A DNA stretch of 7,109 nt from Candidatus Cloacimonadota bacterium (lineage in GTDB: Bacteria > Cloacimonadota > Cloacimonadia > Cloacimonadales > Cloacimonadaceae). A program made the translations under genes and the position numbers. The notes below the pieces were generated by a model. That model made no database searches and was not told the DNA's origin. It was given only the letters and a program-made list of their open reading frames with translations. The stretch is from assembly GCA_012519465.1 (NCBI GenBank), contig JAAYQD010000355.1, positions 1-7,109 of the forward strand, given 5' to 3'. Each line of letters starts with the position of its first letter. The stretch's first letter is position 1. This document shows positions 1-6,110 of the stretch, piece after piece.

Positions 1-494
1 AAATGATAGGTCTCCGGGAAGAGGTAACCCTCCAAGCTGGGCAGCTCTTTGCCAGTAAGCTTGTAGATCAGCTCAGGGTCGTTGGCACGCACCAGCAGGC
101 TGTCGTAAGATGCCATTCCGCTGCGCTCCATCCTCTGCAGGGTCTGGTGCAGGTTAAAACCTGGTGGGATGGTGATGCTGATGGCGGTGGTGTTGCCTTT
201 TTCCACCATCTTCAGGGTTTGGATCAGGTTGTAATTTCCGCCAAAGCTGTAAGTGCCTGCTTTCAGCTTGTTCTGGCTGTGTCGCAAACGAGCTAACATC
301 ACAAACATATTGCGGCTACGGATAATGCCTTGGCTACTGAGGGTGTTGGCAATGGTGGAGGCGCTGTCTCCACTTTTGATATGAAACACTGCCTGTTCAG
401 ACTTGAGCGGCATCCACACCAGCCACGCCAGATATACTATTACCACCAACAGTAGGGTTATGATAATGAGCAGGATTTGATGGATTAGCTTCAT
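1..494 (-). CDS. mltG: MltG endolytic murein transglycosylase, N-terminal part (cut by window edge)
   Basis: Reading leftward from the ATG at 494 gives an open frame of 164 codons that runs off the window; the C-terminal half is missing. MltG (YceG family) is an inner-membrane lytic transglycosylase that cuts nascent glycan strands in the periplasm and helps set glycan chain length. Visible here: a single N-terminal membrane anchor at about residues 4-25 (LLIIITLLLVVIVYLAW), a LysM-like stretch with HIKSGDSA and IANTLSSQGII at about 37-60, and the family signature LEGYLFPETYHF at 154-165. The Glu at residue 155 in EGYLFPETY matches the catalytic Glu of E. coli MltG (E218). The start overlaps the ruvX stop by 4 bp (ATGA), so translation is probably coupled; the upstream Shine-Dalgarno is weak. 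Identification is confident; activity of the missing part cannot be judged. Confidence 0.95.
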   Translation of the reverse strand, partial: MKLIHQILLIIITLLLVVIVYLAWLVWMPLKSEQAVFHIKSGDSASTIANTLSSQGIIRSRNMFVMLARLRHSQNKLKAGTYSFGGNYNLIQTLKMVEKGNTTAISITIPPGFNLHQTLQRMERSGMASYDSLLVRANDPELIYKLTGKELPSLEGYLFPETYH

Positions 495-904
495 GATAGG
501 GATTCCAAATAACTTTTTAGGATGAGGGCGGCTGCCATGGCGTCTTTGAGATTGCGGGATTCCTGCCACGTATAGCCCAGTTTGATGAGCTCCTCATCTG
601 CCTCAGCGCTGGAATAACGTTCGTCCCAATAGATAATCTCGATATCCAGAGCTTTCTTCAGCTTTTCACCAAAGCTTTCCACCTCCAGCGTGCGCTGAGT
701 TTTGCCCCCTTCTATTGCCAAGGGTAAACCAAGTATGATCATGCCTATATCCTGAGCTTGGATGATATCTTGCAGCTCGGAAAGCACCGGCTTGAACCCA
801 CGGTTTGCTATCACCTTCAGCGGTTTTGCAAAGATATGGAGGGGATCACTGATAGCGGCGCCTATCCTCACACTGCCATGATCAAGAGCCAAGAGCCTTT
901 TCAT
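491..904 (-). CDS. ruvX: RuvX/YqgF Holliday-junction-resolvase-like RNase H-fold nuclease
   Basis: A 137-residue protein, the usual full length for the family. YqgF/RuvX has an RNase H fold; it was named for its similarity to RuvC but in E. coli it acts in 5' end processing of pre-16S rRNA. Visible motifs: LALDHGSVRIG with the acidic residue D8, GLPLAIEGG at 59-67, DERYSSAEAD at 94-103, and KDAMAAALIL at 120-129 with the last acidic residue D121. These are the four conserved blocks of the family, so the active site looks complete. It sits between lipoprotein A and mltG with 4-bp ATGA overlaps on both sides, so it is translated from the same leftward message. Cytoplasmic; no signal peptide. 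Confidence 0.96.
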   Translation of the reverse strand: MKRLLALDHGSVRIGAAISDPLHIFAKPLKVIANRGFKPVLSELQDIIQAQDIGMIILGLPLAIEGGKTQRTLEVESFGEKLKKALDIEIIYWDERYSSAEADEELIKLGYTWQESRNLKDAMAAALILKSYLESLS

Positions 905-1485
905 ATGAAAGATTCATCTCTCCAGACGGCGATATACCAGCGGTTGTCCATGGGCTTGAAGTAAAACCTGGCTACGCCTCCTGCGTTTATGATGGTATTG
1001 GAGGTGATATATTGCAGGCTGAGGTCAAAATTGCAGGCTATCACGATCCAATCTTCATGCCCCATTTCCGGGTCTTTCTCCCAGTTCTCTTCAGGAGGGA
1101 TATGCAGGCGGAGGCTGATTTGATCAGGGGGATCATAGAGACCATCGCTGGAGCCATGGTTAAAGAGGTTGTCCGTCATCATCACCTCTTCATCAAAGCC
1201 CCACCAGGAATCGCGGATGCCGTCACCATTTACGTCCAAGCCAATTTGCCCCACTTCTGAGGAGATCAATTCAAACCTAAAATCAGGTGCCAGCAGGCTT
1301 TTATAGATATTGATATTACGTTCGCGATAGGAGCGTTCCAGATTTTGCAAGAGCTCTATGGGGCTGCGGTTGTGAATCAAATCGCTGGATTCATCCACCA
1401 AAGCCGGGCGAAATGGGTTCCAGCAGCCGGATAATAGCAAGCTGATGGCAAGGATGAGGATGCTGATGCTATTGCGAATTGTCAT
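901..1485 (-). CDS. Lipoprotein A, probable NTF2-like fold, unknown function
   Basis: A 194-residue predicted lipoprotein. A hydrophobic signal peptide (residues 7-18) ends in a lipobox LSGC with the lipidated Cys at 21. The mature part begins with a helical segment (SPIELLQNLERSYRERNI, 41-58), then YKSLLAPDFRF (61-71), and ends in a strand pair ARFYFK...RWYIAVWRDE (172-191). That order, helix then 'LL.PDF.F' then a late 'WyI..W.D', is what I associate with NTF2-like/SnoaL-type lipoproteins; no catalytic residues can be named. DVNGDGIRD at 84-92 fits the D-x-N-x-D-G-x-x-D calcium-loop pattern of dockerins and EF-hands. The start at 1485 has GGGGA about 10 nt upstream and overlaps the end of lipoprotein B by 17 bp. 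The stop overlaps the ruvX start (ATGA). It shares its ending with lipoprotein B and is probably a distant paralogue. Confidence 0.82.
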   Translation of the reverse strand: MTIRNSISILILAISLLLSGCWNPFRPALVDESSDLIHNRSPIELLQNLERSYRERNINIYKSLLAPDFRFELISSEVGQIGLDVNGDGIRDSWWGFDEEVMMTDNLFNHGSSDGLYDPPDQISLRLHIPPEENWEKDPEMGHEDWIVIACNFDLSLQYITSNTIINAGGVARFYFKPMDNRWYIAVWRDESFI

Positions 1486-2029
1486 ATTTCAGCTTTCCCC
1501 AGGATGGATGCTCGGTACCCCTATAATCGTACCATTTATCAATATACCAATAGCCCTCAATCTTCAGAAAGCGCAGGTCCAAACTGCCGGAGTATTGCTC
1601 TGGCTGTGGATTGCCACGCTTGTAGACATTAAGTAAATAAGATCGGTAGATGGTGGCATGGTTTGCACCCACATCGTCGTTTTGCCCCTCTATCTGGCTC
1701 AGGCTGAGCCGCAAGCTGTCACATTGTCCGTGCACAGAAATCAGCATATCCTGTTCATCTGCCCTGCCCCAGGAGCCGGTGATGCCATAATCATTCATAT
1801 CCTGCGGGGCAAAGCTGAAGCCATAATCCACACTAAAGATGCCGGCGTATTTCACCACATTGCGGGCGTCGTTGTAACAATACTCCAGATTTTGCATACA
1901 CAAATCCCAGCTTGTGGTAAGATTGTTCCACAAAGGAGGTTTGGTGGGGGGCTCAGACTCCCTCACCTCAAAGAGCTGGCATCCACCAAGGAGCAAGCCC
2001 AGCATCAGCAAAAGTGTAAAACGGCTCAT
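1469..2029 (-). CDS. Lipoprotein B, probable NTF2-like fold, first gene of leftward operon
   Basis: A 186-residue predicted lipoprotein: short basic start, hydrophobic run at 5-14, lipobox LGGC with the lipidated Cys at 17. The mature part has WNNLTTSWDLCMQNLEYCYN (34-53), FSFAPQDMNDYG (71-82), SWGRADEQDM (86-95), and ends with LRFLKIEGYWYIDKWYDYR (152-170) followed by SWGKLK (176-181). The 'WYI.KW.D...SWG.LK' ending and the 'SWGR.DE' block resemble NTF2-like lipoproteins. The layout matches lipoprotein A, although identity is low, so ancient tandem duplication is likely. Cysteines at 44, 51 and 103 could form a disulfide after export. No Shine-Dalgarno is visible before the ATG at 2029; a strong promoter places the predicted transcript start within a base or two of it, so the message may be leaderless. 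Function unknown. Confidence 0.82.
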   Translation of the reverse strand: MSRFTLLLMLGLLLGGCQLFEVRESEPPTKPPLWNNLTTSWDLCMQNLEYCYNDARNVVKYAGIFSVDYGFSFAPQDMNDYGITGSWGRADEQDMLISVHGQCDSLRLSLSQIEGQNDDVGANHATIYRSYLLNVYKRGNPQPEQYSGSLDLRFLKIEGYWYIDKWYDYRGTEHPSWGKLKYDNSQ

Positions 2030-2035
2030 ATTACC

Positions 2036-2063
2036 AAGATAGCAAAACTATAAATAGTGTCAA
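2036..2063 (-). promoter_or_regulatory. Sigma70-like promoter for the leftward lipoprotein-ruvX-mltG operon
   Basis: On the minus strand a perfect TTGACA (2063-2058) is followed after 16 nt by TATCTT (2041-2036; 4 of 6 consensus). A transcript would start near 2029-2030, at the ATG of lipoprotein B, leaving almost no 5' leader. The spacer holds a small dyad, ACTAT-AA-ATAGT (2047-2058 on +), which could be an operator or simply the AT-rich core of the divergent region. The same DNA read rightward has TATAAA at 2049-2054 as a possible -10 for the permease gene, but with no good -35. Confidence 0.6.
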
Positions 2064-2128
2064 CCACAAAATTGCCTGCCATGGCTTTTATTCTTGACGA
2101 ATCCAGAGCCATCCACAGCATGGCATTT

Positions 2129-3388
2129 ATGAAAAGGAAAGAGAATCACGGTGTAGCATTTTTAGCTTTCAGATACCTGCGTGGCAGAGGCAAGAGGCTC
2201 ATCAGCCCCAATCATTACCTCACGCTGGCAGGCATCACCCTGGGAGTGATAGCCCTGCTGTGTGTATCCAGTGTGATGAATGGTTTTAGGCAGGATATCG
2301 GGCTGCGCATTGCCGGCACTCAATCTGAAATCAAGATCAGCTCTGGGGATGGCAAGCCGCTTGTTGATTATGAGGAAATGGCAGCGCAACTGCGCACAAA
2401 GGGCTTTGCCTGCTCGCCCGTGATTCGCAACGAACTCCTGATCAAATACGGTTCTGCCGCCTTACCCACCATCAGTTTTGGCATAGATCCCCAATATCAT
2501 GCCAGCGTAAGCCCCGCTTTGGGTCCCCTCAAGGATGCCATGCCTGGTATTCGTCAGGGCATCCTGAGTGGTGAAGTAAGCGAAGCTGCACTTCATAATA
2601 ACGGCATCATCCTTTCCACTGGTCTGGCGATCTCTTTGGGCGCCAATCTTGGGGATGTGGTGAATATCATCTCCCCGCGCATGAGTATCCCCACCGCTTT
2701 TGGAATGATTCCCCGGGTGATGGGCATGCGGGTGATAGCCATCTCCGAATCTGCCATGCCGGATTATCAGATGAGCTATTCATATATCAGCCTGGATAAT
2801 GCCCGCTTTTTCTCTGGTCATCAGGGCATAGACCAGCTGGATCTGCGCACAGATGATTTTGTAAAATCAGAAAAATACGCCCGCCAGCTGCAAGGCGAAT
2901 ACCCTCTTCTGAAGGTGGAGCCATGGAGCCGCTTTGATGCCAGCCTCTACAGTGCCATCCGCTTTGAAAAGTTCCTGATGTTTGTGATCATGCTCTTGAT
3001 GTATGTGATTGCATCCTTCAACCTTACCGGCAATATGCTGCGCAGCATAGCCCAAAAGAAACGCGAGCTGGGACTCCTAAAATCCATCGGCTTTTCCGAT
3101 CTTGACCTGCGCCAGCTTTTCCTGAGGCAATCCCTTATCCTCAGCAGTACCGGTATCATTTTGGGCTTAGTGGTGGCAAGCCTGCTTTTGATCATACAGG
3201 CAAACACTGGTCTGATCAAGCTTGGCGCCGCAGATGCCAACCCCATCACCCTGCCCGTAAAGATGATGGCAAGTGACTTTATAATCGTAATTTTAGTATC
3301 TTATGCGCTCACCCTTCTGAGCGTGATGCTGCCTCTTAAACGCCTGAAAGAGGTGGATCCCATCGCATTGATCAGGCAAACAACATAA
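2129..3388 (+). CDS. LolC/LolE-family ABC transporter permease (FtsX/MacB type)
   Basis: In the LolCDE complex this type of inner-membrane permease pulls lipoproteins out of the inner membrane for delivery to the outer membrane. The 419-residue product has the family layout: a short basic N-terminus with FLAFRYLRGRGKR, TM1 at about 30-50 ending in VSSVMNGF, a large periplasmic domain (about 55-275), then three TMs at about 280-302, 334-356 and 381-403. The cytoplasmic loop KKRELGLLKSIGFS (310-323) is the coupling segment that contacts the ATPase, and DPIALIR is the usual C-terminal tag. The frame is open from a GTG at 2057. I prefer the ATG at 2129 (or 2120) because family members start just before 'FLAFRYLR'; none of the candidates has a convincing Shine-Dalgarno. 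LolC and LolE cannot be told apart, and no LolD-type ATPase gene lies in the window. It heads the rightward operon. Confidence 0.88.
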   Translation: MKRKENHGVAFLAFRYLRGRGKRLISPNHYLTLAGITLGVIALLCVSSVMNGFRQDIGLRIAGTQSEIKISSGDGKPLVDYEEMAAQLRTKGFACSPVIRNELLIKYGSAALPTISFGIDPQYHASVSPALGPLKDAMPGIRQGILSGEVSEAALHNNGIILSTGLAISLGANLGDVVNIISPRMSIPTAFGMIPRVMGMRVIAISESAMPDYQMSYSYISLDNARFFSGHQGIDQLDLRTDDFVKSEKYARQLQGEYPLLKVEPWSRFDASLYSAIRFEKFLMFVIMLLMYVIASFNLTGNMLRSIAQKKRELGLLKSIGFSDLDLRQLFLRQSLILSSTGIILGLVVASLLLIIQANTGLIKLGAADANPITLPVKMMASDFIIVILVSYALTLLSVMLPLKRLKEVDPIALIRQTT

Positions 3389-3389
3389 C

Positions 3390-3395
3390 AAGGAG
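3390..3395 (+). promoter_or_regulatory. Ribosome binding site deciding the ferritin-like start
   Basis: AAGGAG lies 3 nt before a first ATG (3399) and 6 nt before a second ATG (3402). The 6-nt spacing favours 3402 as the true start. Confidence 0.7.
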
Positions 3396-3401
3396 ATCAT
3401 G

Positions 3402-3869
3402 ATGACTCGCAAAGAAATCTATCTGATGGTTTTGGAAGCCGAAATCCGCTCTCAAAAACTATACAAAGCAATGGCAAAGAGCTTTCGCAGGCCGGAGAAC
3501 AGTGCCGTTTTCCAACAGCTGGTGGTATTGGAGCAAAACCACGAAGAAAAGGTAAGAGCTGCCTTTTTGCAGGAATTCCCCGATGCAGACGCCTATCCTG
3601 AACCCGCTCTTGAACCGGAGTTTAAGAAGCTGGATTACAGCGATCCCGCCGTGGTATTGGAATATGCCATGGAGCGTGAGGATGTGGCGCGAGACCACTA
3701 TCTGGAGCTGGCAGAAGGCACCCAGGACGGTCAATTGAAGATGATGCTAAAAACATTTGCTGCAGAAGAAGAACAGCACAGGGAGCTATTGGAAGAACAG
3801 CTGCAAAGCCTGCAGGGTGCATACACTTGGTATGATCCTTCCGAGCTTACCGGCTTTATGGAGGATTGA
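3402..3869 (+). CDS. Stand-alone ferritin-like (rubrerythrin-type) diiron protein
   Basis: A four-helix ferritin-like protein of 155 residues. Two repeated half-sites are visible (numbering from the ATG at 3399): E15 in EIRSQKLY with E45-x-x-H48 (EQNHEEK), and E94 in EDVARDHY with E124-x-x-H127 (EEQHREL). This is the full ligand set for a carboxylate-bridged diiron centre. There is no CxxC pair, so the rubredoxin domain of classic rubrerythrin is absent; a separate electron donor would be needed for peroxidase activity. Related proteins reduce peroxide or handle iron in anaerobes, which makes oxidative-stress defence the likely role, but substrate is not shown by sequence. It is cytoplasmic, lies 13 bp after the permease gene, and its stop sits at the next gene's ribosome binding site. 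The acidic tail WYDPSELTGFMED (144-156) is distinctive. Confidence 0.88.
   Translation: MTRKEIYLMVLEAEIRSQKLYKAMAKSFRRPENSAVFQQLVVLEQNHEEKVRAAFLQEFPDADAYPEPALEPEFKKLDYSDPAVVLEYAMEREDVARDHYLELAEGTQDGQLKMMLKTFAAEEEQHRELLEEQLQSLQGAYTWYDPSELTGFMED
3860..3864 (+). promoter_or_regulatory. Ribosome binding site deciding the Nudix gene start
   Basis: GGAGG lies inside the last codons of the ferritin-like gene. It is 1 nt from a TTG at 3866 (too close) and 7 nt from the in-frame TTG at 3872, so initiation at 3872 is more likely. No in-frame ATG is near. Confidence 0.6.
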
Positions 3870-3871
3870 AT

Positions 3872-4732
3872 TTGCTTGGCTTGGATCAGGAATTCTCCTA
3901 CATCAAGCGTGGTGAATGGCTTCCCTTGGAGGTTGTCATCGATGCCAGCCCAAAGAAGAAGGAATATGCCACAACCACGCAAAAGATGATTGATGCCGCC
4001 TGGAAACAGGCACAGCAAAATCCTGATCTGAAGCTGACCAACAACCTCATCTTCAGCTATCTGGGCTATACCACAAAAGGTGGAAGCCTCATCGTTAAAA
4101 CCCAAATGACAGATTTCAAATCCTTTTACGGCACCAACGTCTGCAACCATGCCACATTACCCGCCACAGAGCTGGCAAATGCCCTTGCCGTCTGCACGGT
4201 TGTAATTTCCAAAGACAACGCCATTCTCTTGGGCAAACGCAGCAGCAGCGTAGCAGAATCCCAACAGATGTGGCACGTTATCGGCGGCACGATGGATTTG
4301 AATCGTCACACTTATCAGAGCAACGCCCAAAGCCCAGGATTCAGCAGCCGGATAGCGATTGATACAAGCCCCTATTCCCATATTATGAAAGAGCTCAAAG
4401 AGGAGCTGGGCATAGCGCCCCGCCAGGTGGATCACTCCATCTGCCTGGGTTTGGGGATCAACCTCTTGATTGGCAAGCCGGAGCTGCTCTATATCACCAA
4501 GGTCAAGCTAACGGCAAAGCAATTGCGCAACTGTGCCACACATGCCATTTTGCAGGGGGAGCACAGTGAGCTGCTCACCATTACTATTGAGGATATTCCT
4601 CAGTTTGTAGCAGACAACCCCGTGGCGCCGATCGGCAAGGCTGCGTTGTATGCGGCATTTGCATATTTGAGGGATGGCGATGCCTGGGCAAAGCAAAGCC
4701 TGAACACACAGGCTGAAAGGATGCAACCATGA
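3872..4732 (+). CDS. Divergent Nudix-fold protein resembling NUDT22 (UDP-sugar pyrophosphatase-like)
   Basis: About 286 residues from a TTG start (TTG at 3866 would add two; residues are numbered from it). The core is Nudix: a strand with AILLGKRS (119-126), WHVIGG (136-141), and KELKEELGI (175-183), which fits the REUXEEXGU half of the Nudix box with K for R. The first half is abnormal: no Glu at the GX5E position, and about 20 extra residues before KELKEELGI. This broken box, the upstream 'T.FK.FYGTN' (82-91), the leading 'IDAAWKQAQQNPDL' helix and the late 'APIGKAALY' segment match what I remember of animal NUDT22, which hydrolyses UDP-glucose and UDP-galactose to UMP and sugar-1-phosphate. 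E176, E179 and E180 could bind metal. Substrate is inferred only. The stop overlaps rarA by 4 bp (ATGA). Fold certain; subfamily probable. Confidence 0.8.
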   Translation: MLGLDQEFSYIKRGEWLPLEVVIDASPKKKEYATTTQKMIDAAWKQAQQNPDLKLTNNLIFSYLGYTTKGGSLIVKTQMTDFKSFYGTNVCNHATLPATELANALAVCTVVISKDNAILLGKRSSSVAESQQMWHVIGGTMDLNRHTYQSNAQSPGFSSRIAIDTSPYSHIMKELKEELGIAPRQVDHSICLGLGINLLIGKPELLYITKVKLTAKQLRNCATHAILQGEHSELLTITIEDIPQFVADNPVAPIGKAALYAAFAYLRDGDAWAKQSLNTQAERMQP

Positions 4733-6033
4733 GCCACCAGAGCGATATCTTTGAAGGCAAAGCTGCTGCCGAGCGCAAGGTTCCCTTGGCAGAAAGATTG
4801 CGCCCAGTTAGCATTGACGAGGTATTGGGTCAACACAAGCTTATCGAGGGGAATTCCATCCTGCGCCAGATGCTTACCACCGATGAATACCGCTCCTTCA
4901 TCCTGTGGGGTCCTCCCGGCACCGGCAAAACCACCATTGCCCGCATCATAGAAAAAAGCACCAAACTGCGCTTTATCCAGTTCAGCGCTGTGCTCACTGG
5001 CATCAATGACGTCAAAGCTGCCATGAAGGATGCCGATTATTCCCACCGCATGCAGGGACAGCCCACCCTCATCTTCATCGACGAAATCCACCGTTTCAAT
5101 AAATCCCAACAGGACGCCTTTTTGCCCTATGTGGAGAGCGGAGCCGTGGTTTTGATTGGTGCCACCACAGAAAACCCTTCTTTTGAGGTGATCCCCGCCC
5201 TGCTTTCCCGCTGTCATGTGTTCGTATTGCAGATTCTTAAAGAGGAAGATCTGGAGGCAATCCTGCGCAGGGGATTTGAGGCATTGGAGCTGGAGCTGGA
5301 TGAAAACGTATGCGGTTGGTTGGCAAGGCAGGGTGGAGGCGATGCCCGCCGAGCGCTGAACTACTTGGAGCTGGTGGAAAGCTTCCTCAGAGACAACCCT
5401 CATCCCCAGATAGAACAATTGGCAGCTATCCTGGAAAAGAAAACAATGTTTTATGACAAGGGCAGGGAAGAGCATTTCAACCTCATCTCCGCCCTGCACA
5501 AATCCCTGCGTGGCTCTGATCCCCAAGCCGCACTATATTGGCTGGCGCGGATGCTGGAGGGTGGGGAAGACCCCAGATATATCGTGCGCAGGCTGATTCG
5601 TTTTGCCAGTGAAGATGTGGGCTTGGCAGATCCCAATGCCCTTGGCGTGGCGATTGCCGCCAAAGACGCCCTGCTCTTTATCGGCATGCCGGAAGCCGCC
5701 GCAGCCTTGTCTCAATTGGTGATATATCTGGCAACGGCACCCAAAAGCAATACGGCTGATTCTGCCTATTTTAATGCTGCCCAGGATGCTCGTAAAACCA
5801 GCCACTACGGCGTTCCCCTCCATATCCGCAATGCTCCCACCCAGCTGATGAAAGACCTGGATTATGGCAAGGGATATCAATATGATCATGACCACAAAAA
5901 CCGCTATAGCTATCAGAAATACTTCCCCGATGCCATGGATGAAAAAACCTACTACACTCCCGGAGAATACGGTTTTGAAAAGGAAATCGCCAAGCGTTTG
6001 GAGTGGTGGAAAAAGCTAAGGGATGAGGAGTAG
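4729..6033 (+). CDS. rarA: RarA (MgsA) replication-associated AAA+ ATPase
   Basis: A complete 434-residue member of the RarA/MgsA/WRNIP1 family, clamp-loader-like AAA+ proteins that act at stalled replication forks and DNA ends. Motifs in order: PLAERLRPVSIDEVLGQ (19-35), the family entry motif; Walker A GPPGTGKTT (61-69); Walker B LIFIDEIHRFNKSQQDAFLP (114-133, acidic pair D118-E119); sensor 1 GATTENPSF (144-152); SRC with the arginine finger at 161; sensor 2 GGGDARRALN (202-211). The C-terminal tetramer and DNA-binding region follows, with EDPRYIVRRLIRFASEDVGLADP (280-302) and the tail YFPD...YY.PGEYGFEK. All ATPase residues look intact. The start has AAAGG 8 nt upstream and overlaps the Nudix stop by 4 bp, so it is translationally coupled. 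Last gene of the rightward operon. Confidence 0.98.
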   Translation: MSHQSDIFEGKAAAERKVPLAERLRPVSIDEVLGQHKLIEGNSILRQMLTTDEYRSFILWGPPGTGKTTIARIIEKSTKLRFIQFSAVLTGINDVKAAMKDADYSHRMQGQPTLIFIDEIHRFNKSQQDAFLPYVESGAVVLIGATTENPSFEVIPALLSRCHVFVLQILKEEDLEAILRRGFEALELELDENVCGWLARQGGGDARRALNYLELVESFLRDNPHPQIEQLAAILEKKTMFYDKGREEHFNLISALHKSLRGSDPQAALYWLARMLEGGEDPRYIVRRLIRFASEDVGLADPNALGVAIAAKDALLFIGMPEAAAALSQLVIYLATAPKSNTADSAYFNAAQDARKTSHYGVPLHIRNAPTQLMKDLDYGKGYQYDHDHKNRYSYQKYFPDAMDEKTYYTPGEYGFEKEIAKRLEWWKKLRDEE

Positions 6034-6053
6034 ATTACTCCCAATAAGAGTTT

Positions 6054-6110
6054 TAGACTATTGTCTATGTAGCCCTCTGGATGAAGGCTTTTGGGCTATT
6101 CTTCTTTCTT
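6054..6110 (+). terminator. Possible intrinsic terminator after rarA, two small hairpins
   Basis: Downstream of the rarA stop are a perfect 5-bp hairpin TAGAC-TATT-GTCTA (6054-6067) and a 6-bp inverted repeat TAGCCC/GGGCTA (6070-6075 and 6093-6098, 17-nt loop), then a T-rich run TTCTTCTTTCTTTT on the + strand. The second arm includes the stop codon of the convergent lipoprotein gene. T-richness only follows in the rightward direction, so it would serve rarA. The stems are short, so this is tentative. Confidence 0.4.

Noticed and set aside
2026..2054. Rightward promoter for the permease operon using TATAAA at 2049-2054
   Set aside because: The -10 is good but the -35 positions match the consensus poorly at 17 or 18 nt spacing, so it was not listed as a feature.
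2057..2128. N-terminal extension of the permease from the GTG at 2057
   Set aside because: The extra 24 residues have no family counterpart, overlap the promoter of the divergent operon and have no ribosome site.
4600..5526. Long minus-strand open frame opposite the Nudix and rarA genes (308 codons)
   Set aside because: It is antisense to two certain genes and its translation is low in domain-like pattern; it reflects codon bias of the real strand.
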